Origin: Petunia secreta
Lineage: Eukaryota; Streptophyta; Magnoliopsida; Solanales; Solanaceae
Length of the DNA: 64,000 nucleotides
Reading direction: 5' to 3'
Assembly: GCA_029990175.1 (NCBI GenBank)
Contig: JARKIP010000022.1
Location: 24,216,001-24,280,000 of the forward strand
Made by a program: the position numbers and the translations under genes. Of this stretch, positions 55,533 through 64,000 are shown one piece after another. Within the stretch, counting starts at the first letter, position 1, and the number at the start of each line of letters is the position of its first letter. Below the pieces are notes generated by a model. It was not told the origin of the DNA and searched no databases. It was given only the letters and a program-made list of their open reading frames with translations.

Positions 55533-56513
55533 TTCCAGCAGATTCATACAGAGCACCAGGAGATCAAAGACGAGCAAGCAAGACAGGCGGAACAACTTAA
55601 CAACATTCAAGCGGCACAAGATCAAAATGCGGTCTTCATGAAATTATTGCGCCAGCACTTTAGGATTGATACTCCTGCTGCCTTTTCTATACCATCTACT
55701 GCTGGTCCCTCTTCTTCTACACCTGCTCCAGAGTCTACTGTCTACTTCTGCTGCTGCCACAACTTCTTCATTACCTACTGAAGTTGCTGCTCCATCTGGA
55801 GGCGAAAGGGCTGTACCTGAGAGCGCGCTTCTTGTGTCTACTGCTGTGTAGGAGGGTTGTTTGATTAATGCATTAAACGCTTCAACCATTCATTTGGTTG
55901 TTGCAACTACTTCTACCCCAGCTACTACTTCAGGGAGTTCGACTCCACTTGCACTGCCTGGTGATGTTGATTCTCTTCCGGCTATTGTTGTTGAGCCATA
56001 GACAACGGATTGAGGGGATTTTTCTTATATCCTCCTTACTTGTTTTCTTTTTGCTATACATTGAGGACAATGCATCATTCTAAGTGTGGGGTGGGGTGTC
56101 TATACGCCTTAGATGTCTTTATTTTTAGGATAATTTTTTTCTCTTTTCTTTTTAGATTAGTATTAGGGTAGGGTCCTTGGGTTTTCTTCAAGTCATAGTT
56201 CTTTTCCAGGGATGCTTGTTTATTTTTGAACCGGCTGTTTTAGGAATAGTTGTAGTTAGTTAGCATTTTATAGCATAAAATTAAGAGAAGAGAGAGAAGA
56301 AAAAAAATTGCTTAGCTTAATTCATTTTAACTAGAGCCTGATGACACATTGCATGATGGAAAAATGAACCATTAGGAGAGTAGGGAAGGGCCTGAATCTT
56401 AGCTTTAACTCAAGTGTATTTACCTAAGTCCTATGGTGTCCACTATATTTTGAGCACTTTGTTTTTCCATATGTACTTAAATAATTGTGAACATGGCCTT
56501 TGGTTAGCAATGA
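55533..56513 (+). other. TE-G 3' interior with purine tract
   Basis: Readable continuation of the env-position frame to about 55740, then Ser/Thr/Pro-rich broken frames to 56010. A G-rich tract TAAGTGTGGGGTGGGG at 56081-56096 is the likely ancestral purine tract. From 56100 to 56513 I see no feature. The 3' LTR start is missing at the 56513 junction. Confidence 0.55.
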
Positions 56514-57619
56514 TGAAGATCCTACAACAAGATGAAGCTGGAACTACAATTTAGATTAGGATTTTCTAATTCCAAGTAAAGTAGGAAAATTGTAATGTCT
56601 ATATAAGCTCCTAGTTTATCAGATTTTTTAGAGGATCAATTCATACAATTCAAGGCTAGGAGCTAGGAGCAATTTTTAGGGTTCTACACATGGTTCTTAT
56701 TCTTCTTCTCTCTTACAACTTATGTTATTTCAAATTAATTGTTTGATTTCTATTATGACTATGTGTAGCTAAATTCTTCATTCTGGGGTTATGAGTTTGC
56801 CATTAATGTTGATATTTAAAAGTTAGTTTGATTTAATTATTTATCGCGATGGGTTATTTATTCATATCCTGTGCTCAATTATTTGATAGTTTGTCCAGCA
56901 GTTAAATACTATCTACGAATCTTGAATTGAACTTGGGAAAGGGAATTCTAGATTGCAATAGGATTGAATAGGGCAAGTTCTTGAACCTACGCATCGGAGA
57001 ATAGATTCGCAACTAGGATAGGAATATGCCTTTTTGCCTTGCTTAGTCACTTTTACAGGAATTCTTAATGCATTTTTGTTAATTCTAGGAATATAGGCGT
57101 CAGATTAACTTAAATAGACAAGTAGGAAATCGGAAGATTGCTATAAGTAAAATTAACCCTGTCGATTAGTGACCCAGATGAATTAATTATTTAAATTAAT
57201 TGAAGAATTCAGCAGGATTGGCAGATAGCTCATAACCCTGGAATAGATCCTCCCGTTGATAATCAAAATCTTATTTGTTTGTTTTGATCAAATTACTTGC
57301 TTTAGTTATAATTTTAGTTTAAAGTTTTAATTGGCAGAGCACGAGGAGATTTATCATCAATATGATGATTGGATAGAAACCAGAAGCACGACTGGGGTCT
57401 TCGTGGTCCAAGATAATCAAACCATCAATAAGAGTAACTTAAGCATGAGACTTTTTTAGTTACATCTTTACTCCACGAAACAGACTCTGCTTGTTTAGAC
57501 AATTCGAAATCGTTTAATTTAAATAATAGTTAATCACAAGTCTCTGTAGGACGATACTTGATCTTATCACTTTATTACTTGTTGACCGCGTATACTTGTG
57601 TGTGCGCTTGGGAGGAACA
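56514..57619 (+). repeat. 3' LTR of TE-G, truncated at its start
   Basis: Homology to the 5' LTR starts at GAAGATCCTACAACA (46575 there) and continues to GGAGGAACA. The first 390 bp or so are missing. About 118 bp at 57333-57450 are extra. Right duplication ATTGC at 57620-57624. Confidence 0.9.
57333..57450 (+). repeat. 118-bp sequence inserted in TE-G 3' LTR
   Basis: The 5' LTR runs through this point without it. It reads as 39 open codons (AEHEEIYHQYDDWIETRSTT, then GVFVVQDNQTINKSNLSMRL). No inverted repeats or target duplication are evident. Confidence 0.65.
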
Positions 57620-57624
57620 ATTGC

Positions 57625-58082
57625 AACCAAGAAGAATAAGGGAAAGAAGAAACTGGAACTCAAGAAAGGAGACTATGTGTGGGTGCACTTCCGCAAGGAA
57701 AGATTTCCAAACATTCGGAAAGGGAAGTTGGCACCCCGAGGGGATGGACCATTCCAAGTGCTCTCTAAGATCAACAACAATGCATATGTGATCGGCTTGG
57801 TCGGTGAGTATAACGTCTCTAGTACATTCAATATTTCTAGCTTGACTTTTTGTGATGTAGGTGATGACACCTTGGAGGATGACGCCTTAATTTCAAGGAC
57901 GAAATCTTCTCAAGAAGGGGAGGATGATGCAATCCAAATTGTATCGAGACCATTCACTCGAAGTCAATCCAAGGAGATCCAACATACTCACTTACACTTG
58001 GTTTGGAAGGGCATGTATGATACGAGCTCGGGGGATGATTTGAAGACAATGCATTGGAGCTCGATCGAAGGAGGAAACCCCA
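57625..58082 (+). pseudogene. TE-D integrase C-terminus and 3' leader
   Basis: Resumed after TE-G: KKNKGKKKLELKKGDYVWVH, FRKERFPNIRKGKLAPRGDG, PFQVLSKINNNAYVIGL, then an acidic tail and SRPFTRSQSKEIQ. No chromodomain is visible. The frame is open to about 58117. A purine stretch GAAGGAGGAAA (about 58067) may be the primer tract. What counts as coding tail against LTR is uncertain between 58083 and 58124. Confidence 0.85.
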
Positions 58083-58546
58083 TGCTTCAGGGCCAGGCGG
58101 AGCGCCCAGAAAGCTAGGCGGACTGCCCAGAATGAAGGTCAACCAGGCGGAGCGCCTGACCAAGGGCGGAGCGCCCAGCTGCCTTGGTCAGTCACTCCAC
58201 CAGGCGGAGCGCCTCACCCAAGGTGGAGTGCCTAGACGTGCTGAATTTTGCCATCTTTTGTATTAACTTCCAAGTTTAGCCCTAAGTGTTCTATTATGTT
58301 CCACTTAGCTGAGGGGCTTTTTGGACATTTCATTGCTTGTAAAAGAGTGCTATAAATACACTCTTCATCATTTATTGCCATTAACTTACACATTGAATAC
58401 ACACATTGACGAGAAACACTCTTAAATCTTGTAATTGTTTTGGCTTGAAATCAATTGGAAGAATCCAAGTTAACCTTCAATCCTCCTTGATCATTCTATT
58501 TGCAAGGGCCGGATGTCTCTTGAGGATAGTTACATAGTGTAGGTTC
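58083..58546 (+). repeat. 3' LTR of TE-D, split by TE-H
   Basis: It matches the 5' LTR from GAAGGTCAACCAG on. It has six GGCGGAGCGCC-type palindromes (58096, 58117, 58146, 58165, 58203, 58222) and a TATA box at 58351-58358. It breaks off at TGTAGGTTC, where TE-H begins; the remaining ~113 bp should lie beyond the window. Confidence 0.87.
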
Positions 58547-58871
58547 TGTTATTCCTGCAACCAAGTAAATCAGAAAAGACAACAAACAGAAGTATATTAT
58601 CAGTTGTTATGGGACAATCCCGAGCCCACAATTTACTTGTGTCTCCTTAAGAAATCTAACCCCCTCACAGTTGCCCAAGGTTCACGGGTTAATTTCTCCC
58701 AGGATGGAACGGGATAACAGTTCTACTGTAGCGGCACTTCAAACAGTAGAACACTGCGAACTCAAAGAAAACGGAGCAAATCACACGACTTATGCAGAAA
58801 AGAGAGGAATGCAGTAAGAAGGTTTTTGTATTTCTGTGTTTCAGTGTGTTGAAATGATGAAGACTGACCAG

Positions 58872-58879
58872 TTTATATA
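58872..58879 (-). promoter_or_regulatory. TATA box in TE-H LTR
   Basis: The minus strand reads TATATAAA within GGCTATATAAACTGG. The working copy would be in the unseen 5' LTR. Confidence 0.65.
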
Positions 58880-59182
58880 GCCATAGGAAATGGAAGGAAG
58901 AGTCACCACTAATGGCCACTAACACCACTAACTCTGCCACTAATGGCACCTGAATTCATTGCCACTAATGGCTGAATTCACTAAATGTTAGTAATGATGA
59001 AAAACGTGGGAGAGTGGGTGAGAAAACGTGGGAGAGTTACTCTGGATTAATCTGATTAATCCATTCAGATTTCTGTTACACAAACAGATTAAATATTAAA
59101 TATTAATAATAAATTATTAATTAAATAATATTTTTAGTTTTGTTGGTCCAAAAAATTAAGTCAATCAATCATATCAATTGAC

Positions 59183-59250
59183 CGAAATCCGAAATCCGAA
59201 ATCCGAAATCCGAAACCGAAGCCGAAGCCGAAGCCGAAGCCGAGACGAGC
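59183..59250 (-). repeat. CCGAAAT and CCGAAG microsatellites in TE-H LTR
   Basis: The plus strand shows four CCGAAAT-type heptamers followed by four or five CCGAAG hexamers, then GAGCGAGCGACGACGACGG. It is GC-rich compared with its surroundings. Confidence 0.85.
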
Positions 59251-59445
59251 GAGCGACGACGACGGCGCGAGGCTTCCCTTCTTCTCAACCCTTTTAAGAG
59301 CTAAGAGAAGTGATTTTGTATTTAAACCCAACAAAAGTCTTTTCCTCTACCAATATGGGAGAATGTGCATTTCCTTACTAAAAGGAACCTTTTCACCTTC
59401 CCACCCATTTCCCATTCACACTCTATTTATTCCAAATTCCCAACA

Positions 59446-59458
59446 ATCCCCCACATGA
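59446..59458 (-). other. Polypurine tract of TE-H
   Basis: The minus strand reads CATGTGGGGGAT followed by TGTTGGG, the LTR start. Confidence 0.8.
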
Positions 59459-60002
59459 ATGGGGAATGGCTATATTGAAAATATGCATGACAGACTTGTG
59501 TGATTTGCAAGAAAGAACTAGTTGCATCGGGATAAGTAGGTTTCCCTTTGAACTTTCCGTAGTGAACATACATCGGATATACTCGGTCAATCGGTAGATT
59601 TGATATCTTTGAACCGTTGAGCTTTGGTGTATACCTAGACAACGTATGTCACACAACTAACCCTTAACCGTCTTTGGTTCTCACTGTTGTGTTCGTTTCA
59701 GCCATGAACACCGCCTGGTTTCATAAGTACTTAGAGAACTTGCCATACCGAATTCTCCTTGAAGCGGCTTCCACTTCACACTTACATAGGTGATTTCTAA
59801 ACGTGTAATCCTATAGATGTACACTGTTTGATAATTAAAATATCAAACTTAGACAATCATTAAAAAATTCCTCTAGCATTTTACCCTTGGTACTTGAACA
59901 TTGTCTAATCATGAGAATGGACCAAACATTAACTGACAATGTTGGACCGTCAAACACGACTTTGTATTCTCCTTGAACCTAGTTCTTGGGATCTCCAGTC
60001 TC
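59459..60002 (-). other. 3' untranslated region of TE-H
   Basis: About 540 bp between the stop codon and the purine tract. Short frames occur (one of 71 codons at 59427-59642) but none shows a domain. Confidence 0.6.
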
Positions 60003-63000
60003 CTAGGTAGAGTTGCCGCCGTGATGACTTGTCCTTGGCCATAGTCCCATTCCCTTCGATGAACACTCAACCGCCTCTCTAGTTAGGCCTTTTGTAAGCG
60101 GATCCGCCACATTATCCCTTGACTTCACGTAGTCAATGGTGATAATTCCCCTAGAGAGTAGGTCCCTAACGGTTTTATGCCTTCGTCGTATGTGACGATT
60201 CTTACCGTTATACATTACATTCTTCGCTCTTCCTATAGCCGATTGACTATCACAATGTATACAAACTGGTGTCAATGGCTTAGGCCAAAACGGAATGTCT
60301 TCCAAAAAGTTTCGAAGCCATTCAGCTTCTTCACCGGCTTTGTCTAAGGCTATGAATTCAGCTTCCATAGTAGAGCGGGCAATACATGTTTGCTTGGACG
60401 ATTTCCAAGACACCGCTCCTCCACCAAGTGCGAAAATATATCCACTTGTGGACTTAGAATCAGTTGTGCCGGTGATCCAATTGGCATCACAATATCCTTC
60501 AATGACGGCAGGATACTTTTTATAATGCAATGCAAAGTCTTGAGTGTATTTTAAATACCCCAAAACACGTTTCATTGCCATCCAATGGGTCTGATTGGGA
60601 TTACTCGTGTATCGACTTAGTTTACTTATAGCACAAGCTATATCTGGTCGAGTACAATTCATGACGTACATCAAACTTCCCAAAACACGTGCATAATCCC
60701 GTTGCGACGTGCTTTGACCTTTGTTCTTCTTTAGAACAAGGTTTACATCAATAGGAGTCTTTGAAATTTTAAAATCCAAATATTTAAATTTTTCAAGAAC
60801 ACTATTGATGTAGTGAGTTTGAGACAACGCCAGACCTTGAGGAGTTTTATGGATCTTAACACCCAGAATTAAGTCCGCAACTCCTAAGTCTTTCATATCA
60901 AATTTGCTAGTCAACATGCGTTTCGTAGCATTTATATTGGCAATGTTATTGCTCATTATCAACATGTCGTCCACATATAAGCAAACAATGACTATAAAAT
61001 TAGGAGTGTTCTTAATGTAGACACATTTATCACACTCGTTAATTTTAAAGCCATTTGACAATATTGTATGATCAAATTTCGCATGCCATTGTTTAGGTGC
61101 TTGTTTTAGTCCATAAAGTGACTTAACAAGTTTACACACCATCTTTTCTTTACCTGGAACCACGAACCCTTCAGGTTGTTCCATGTAAATTTCTTCCTCC
61201 AAATCCCCGTTTAAGAACGCTGTCTTAACGTCCATTTGATGGATTTGCAGACCATACACGGCGGCTAACGCTATTAACATACGAATGGATGTAATTCTGG
61301 TTACCGGCGAGTATGTGTCAAAGTAGTCAAGACCTTCTTGTTGTCTATAGCCCTTAACAACAAGCCTTGCCTTGTACTTGTCAATAGTGCCATCAGCTTT
61401 CATTTTCCTTTTGAAAATCCACTTAGAACCTAATGGTTTGTTTCCAGGAGGAAGATCAACCAACTCCCAAGTATGGTTGCTCAAAATAGATTCTATTTCA
61501 CTATTGACTGCCTCTTTCCAAAATGGAGAGTCTGAAGAAGACATCGCTTCTTTAAACGTCCGAGGCTCATTTTCCAACAGGAAAGTGACAAAGTCATCTC
61601 CAAACGAAGTAGAAGTTCTTTGACGCTTGCTTCGTCTTGGTTCTTCCTCATTTGGTGAATTTTTTTTGGTTCCTTCCCGAGGTCGTTTGGATCTTTCACC
61701 AACTGACTCACATTCCTTCTTATACGGATATATTGTTTCAAAGAATTCAGCACTATCTGATTCCATCACCGTATTAACATGAATGTCGGGATTTTCTGAT
61801 TTATGAACCAGAAACCGATATGCTTTACTGTTTATAGCATACCCAATGAAAACACAATCAACTGTTTTCGGTCCAATCTTAACCCTTTTGGGTTTTGGGA
61901 CTTGCACTTTTGCCAAACACCCCCACACTTTGAAGTAATTCAAGTTGGGCTTCCTTCCTTTCCACTTTTCATATGGAATGGACAGTGTTTTGCTATGGGG
62001 AACTCGATTGAGTATTTGATTAGCCGTGAATATAGCTTCCCCCCACAAGTTCTGGGGTAGACCCGAACTGATTAACAAGGCATTCATCATCTCCTTTAAT
62101 GTTCGATTTTTCCTTTCCGCAATCCCATTGGATTGAGGCGTGTAAGGGGCAGTTGTTTGATGAATAATGCCATATTCCAAACATATTTGTTCAAAAGGAG
62201 ATTCATATTCTCCACCCCTATCACTTCTTATCATCTTGATCTTTTTGTTAAGTTGGGTTTCAACTTCATTTTTGTATTGCTTGAATGCGTCAATTGCCTC
62301 ATCTTTACTACTAAGTAAATAAACATAGCAGTAACGAGTGCTATCGTCAATGAAAGTTATGAAATACTTCTTTCCACCGCGAGATGGTATTGACTTCATG
62401 TCACAAATATCTGTATGAATCAAGTCTAATGGTTCAGAATCCCTTTCAATTGACTTGTAAGGGTGTTTAGCATATTTAGACTCAACACATATTTGACATT
62501 TTGACTTAGCGCAATCAAATTTAGGCAATACTTCCAAATTGATCATTTTTCGCAAGGTTTTATAATTGACATGTCCCAAACGAGAATGCCATAAATTATT
62601 TGACTCAAGTAAGTAAGAAGAAGCTGCAATTTTATTCATAGTGTCAACGACCATTACATTGAGTTTGAAAAGGCCCTCAGTCAGGTAACCTTTTCCTACA
62701 TACAGCTCATTCTTAGTTATTACAACTTTGTCAGAAACAAACACACACTTGAACCCGTTTTTCACAAGAAGTGCAGTAGACACCAAGTTCTTCCTAATTT
62801 CAGGAACGTGAAGAACATTGGTCAGAGTCACAACCTTGCCAGACGTCATCTTGAGGAATATCTTCCCATATCCTTCAATTTTGGCCGTTGCAGAATTGCC
62901 CATAGAGAGCGCCTCATCAGGTCCAGCGGGAGTATACGAAGCAAAGGCTTCCTTCACAGCACAAACATGGCGGGTGGCTCCTGAATCAATCCACCATTCC

Positions 63001-63956
63001 TTAGGATTTCCAACTAAGTTGCATTCAGAAATCATAGCACATAAATCAATGTCTTGCACTCCTTGGGCCAATTTTGTCTCTTCAACCATGTTTGCTTGAC
63101 CTTTTTCCTTTTTCCTGTCCTTCTTTGCAGCACGACAGTCTGCGGACTTATGTCCACTCTTGCCACAGTTGTAGCAATTTCCCTTGAACTTTTTCTTGCT
63201 GGGGTTTGTCTTCCCTCCAGAAGGCCTCTTTCTCTTATTTTGATTTGGAGTGTGCTCAACTATATTTGCTCCCGCTATTGCAGCACTTCCACGAGCCTTC
63301 TTTGCAGCAGATTTGTTGTCCTCTTCAATCCTCAAGCGTACAACCAAATCTTCAAGGGTCATCTCCTTGCGCTTGTGTTTCAAGTAATTTTTAAAGTCAT
63401 TCCATGATGGAGGTAACTTTTCAATCATGGCTGCAACTTGAAACGCGTCATTAATCTTCAAACCTTCAAAGAAAAGTTTGTTAGCAACAATATAAGTAAT
63501 ACTCTTAACAGAAGTATTAATCAAGATCAAACCTTCAGCAAGGAGATCATGGATAAGGACTTGAAGTTCTTGGACTTGGGACACAACAGATTTGTTATCC
63601 ACCATTTTATAATCCAGAAATTTGGCAGCCACAAATTTCTTCAGTCCAGCGTCTTCAGTCTTATATTTCTTTTCTAAAATATCCCACAGTTTCTTAGACG
63701 TTTCAACATTACTGTAAACGTTGTACAGGTCATCTTCCAAGCCACTTAGAATGTAATTTTCGCATAGGAAGTCAGAATGCTTCCAAGCCTCAATCACAAG
63801 GAAGCGTTCGTTTTCAGGTGTTTCATCAGTCAGGACTGGAGCATCCTCGTTGATAAACCTTTGCAGGCTTAAGGTGGTCAGATAAAAGAACATCTTTTGC
63901 TGCCACCTCTTAAAATCCACACCAGTAAACTTCCCCGGCTTTTCTGCTGGTGGCAT
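60003..63956 (-). CDS. TE-H copia Gag-Pol polyprotein, intact
   Basis: 1,317 codons without interruption from ATG 63956; the frame is also open to 64000, so the true start may lie beyond the window. Positions from Met 63956: gag about 1-250; zinc knuckle C261-C264-H269-C274; protease DSGA at 324-327; integrase zinc residues H457, H462, C487, C490; integrase triad D516, D579, E614 (35 residues between the last two); RT YVDD at 994-997; RNase H D1157, E1198, D1236. The last RNase H motif is DNVADPLTKGL near 1291. This covers every step from particle formation to integration. Gag carries an unusual segment (about 144-166) bounded by repeated EGL.IN. Copia identity is certain from the PR-IN-RT-RH order; the lineage is not assigned. 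Confidence 0.96.
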   Translation of the reverse strand: MPPAEKPGKFTGVDFKRWQQKMFFYLTTLSLQRFINEDAPVLTDETPENERFLVIEAWKHSDFLCENYILSGLEDDLYNVYSNVETSKKLWDILEKKYKTEDAGLKKFVAAKFLDYKMVDNKSVVSQVQELQVLIHDLLAEGLILINTSVKSITYIVANKLFFEGLKINDAFQVAAMIEKLPPSWNDFKNYLKHKRKEMTLEDLVVRLRIEEDNKSAAKKARGSAAIAGANIVEHTPNQNKRKRPSGGKTNPSKKKFKGNCYNCGKSGHKSADCRAAKKDRKKEKGQANMVEETKLAQGVQDIDLCAMISECNLVGNPKEWWIDSGATRHVCAVKEAFASYTPAGPDEALSMGNSATAKIEGYGKIFLKMTSGKVVTLTNVLHVPEIRKNLVSTALLVKNGFKCVFVSDKVVITKNELYVGKGYLTEGLFKLNVMVVDTMNKIAASSYLLESNNLWHSRLGHVNYKTLRKMINLEVLPKFDCAKSKCQICVESKYAKHPYKSIERDSEPLDLIHTDICDMKSIPSRGGKKYFITFIDDSTRYCYVYLLSSKDEAIDAFKQYKNEVETQLNKKIKMIRSDRGGEYESPFEQICLEYGIIHQTTAPYTPQSNGIAERKNRTLKEMMNALLISSGLPQNLWGEAIFTANQILNRVPHSKTLSIPYEKWKGRKPNLNYFKVWGCLAKVQVPKPKRVKIGPKTVDCVFIGYAINSKAYRFLVHKSENPDIHVNTVMESDSAEFFETIYPYKKECESVGERSKRPREGTKKNSPNEEEPRRSKRQRTSTSFGDDFVTFLLENEPRTFKEAMSSSDSPFWKEAVNSEIESILSNHTWELVDLPPGNKPLGSKWIFKRKMKADGTIDKYKARLVVKGYRQQEGLDYFDTYSPVTRITSIRMLIALAAVYGLQIHQMDVKTAFLNGDLEEEIYMEQPEGFVVPGKEKMVCKLVKSLYGLKQAPKQWHAKFDHTILSNGFKINECDKCVYIKNTPNFIVIVCLYVDDMLIMSNNIANINATKRMLTSKFDMKDLGVADLILGVKIHKTPQGLALSQTHYINSVLEKFKYLDFKISKTPIDVNLVLKKNKGQSTSQRDYARVLGSLMYVMNCTRPDIACAISKLSRYTSNPNQTHWMAMKRVLGYLKYTQDFALHYKKYPAVIEGYCDANWITGTTDSKSTSGYIFALGGGAVSWKSSKQTCIARSTMEAEFIALDKAGEEAEWLRNFLEDIPFWPKPLTPVCIHCDSQSAIGRAKNVMYNGKNRHIRRRHKTVRDLLSRGIITIDYVKSRDNVADPLTKGLTREAVECSSKGMGLWPRTSHHGGNST

Positions 63957-64000
63957 AACCGTTGCAGCAGCACGGCTAGGCCCAGCAGCACCAGAAACTG

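Larger units (their letters stand above)
46183..57619 (+). mobile_element. TE-G, Athila-like Ty3/gypsy element with env-position ORF
   Basis: 11.4 kb, bounded by ATTGC (46178-46182 and 57620-57624). It has a 5' LTR, a tRNA-Asp-type primer site, gag, protease, RT, RNase H, integrase, a long region with an extra ORF after pol, and a 3' LTR lacking its first 390 bp or so. The primer-site type, the FMDDFSVFG polymerase motif and the post-pol ORF fit the Athila lineage. Confidence 0.92.
26312..58546 (+). mobile_element. TE-D, Ty3/gypsy host element split by TE-E, TE-G and TE-H
   Basis: Own sequence: 26312-32524, the 16-bp bridge 46167-46182, and 57620-58546. It has a 5' LTR, iMet primer site, gag, protease, RT, RNase H, integrase and a 3' LTR cut by TE-H at 58546. 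The integrase frame passes continuously from 32524 through the bridge into 57624 onward once the two insertions and their duplications are discounted. Its own coding region has a handful of frameshifts and stops, so it was already decaying. Confidence 0.9.
58547..59445 (-). repeat. 3' LTR of TE-H
   Basis: 899 bp. On the minus strand it begins TGTTGGGAATTTGG (59445) and ends GCAGGAATAACA (58547), so the ends are TGTT...AACA. A repeat block lies at 59183-59250. Confidence 0.88.
58547..64000 (-). mobile_element. TE-H, copia element with intact polyprotein, cut by window end
   Basis: Minus-strand element inserted in the TE-D 3' LTR. Only the 3' LTR (58547-59445), purine tract, 3' untranslated region and nearly all of the polyprotein are in view; the 5' LTR and primer site lie beyond 64000. 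The likely left target duplication is GGTTC (58542-58546). Confidence 0.92.

Noticed and set aside
59423..59656. Minus-strand ORFs of 71 and 77 codons at the 3' end of TE-H
   Set aside because: They overlap the polypurine tract and LTR boundary, so they are unlikely to be coding.
1..64000. CRISPR arrays, bacterial operons, tRNA or rRNA genes, endogenous pararetrovirus
   Set aside because: No spaced direct repeats of CRISPR type, no Shine-Dalgarno-linked gene sets, and no tRNA or rRNA sequence recognised (tRNA-like strings are primer sites). RT/integrase order and LTRs fit retrotransposons, not caulimovirids.

Overview
The window is plant nuclear DNA made almost entirely of nested LTR retrotransposons. 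One partial host gene (a GDSL esterase/lipase, minus strand, 22315-23329) is the only non-transposon gene I can support. The spliced gene structure, Stowaway MITE, tRNA-iMet and tRNA-Asp primer sites, and Ty3/gypsy, Athila-like and copia elements all point to a dicot. The LTR styles remind me of Solanaceae, but that placement is from memory and weak.

Left nest (1-21109). A degenerate plus-strand Ty3/gypsy element (TE-B) is the oldest layer. Two minus-strand elements with related LTRs interrupt it. TE-A (1-8409, its 3' LTR cut by the window start) has lost pol. TE-C (10588-19177) has a full but decayed gag-pol and a perfect 5-bp target duplication, GATGC. TE-B resumes at 19178 and ends in a truncated 3' LTR that carries a palindrome-rich foldback insertion (20150-20805).

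Middle (21110-26311). This holds a decayed LINE RNase H tail, exons 2-4 of the GDSL gene, a Stowaway MITE (23482-23742), a second relative of the foldback element, and a 1.1-kb tandem array (24707-25850). Each unit of that array encodes back-to-back hairpins. The array is the least explained structure in the window and my main candidate for something undescribed.

Right nest (26312-64000). TE-D is a plus-strand Ty3/gypsy element whose LTRs and leader are studded with a short palindrome, GGCGGAGCGCC-like. Its integrase gene is hit twice within 16 bp. The first hit is TE-E (32525-46166, duplication CCTAT), which itself holds a 4.0-kb probable solo LTR, TE-F (39019-43045, duplication TTTGG). The second is the Athila-like TE-G (46183-57619, duplication ATTGC) with an env-position ORF. 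The 3' LTR of TE-D is in turn split by TE-H, a minus-strand copia element. TE-H has an uninterrupted polyprotein with all catalytic residues and is the only potentially competent element here; it runs off the right edge.

Relative order from nesting: B before A and C; D before E, G and H; E before F. By eye the LTR pairs differ by about 2% (E), 3% (A) and about 20% (C), so E and A are young and C is old.
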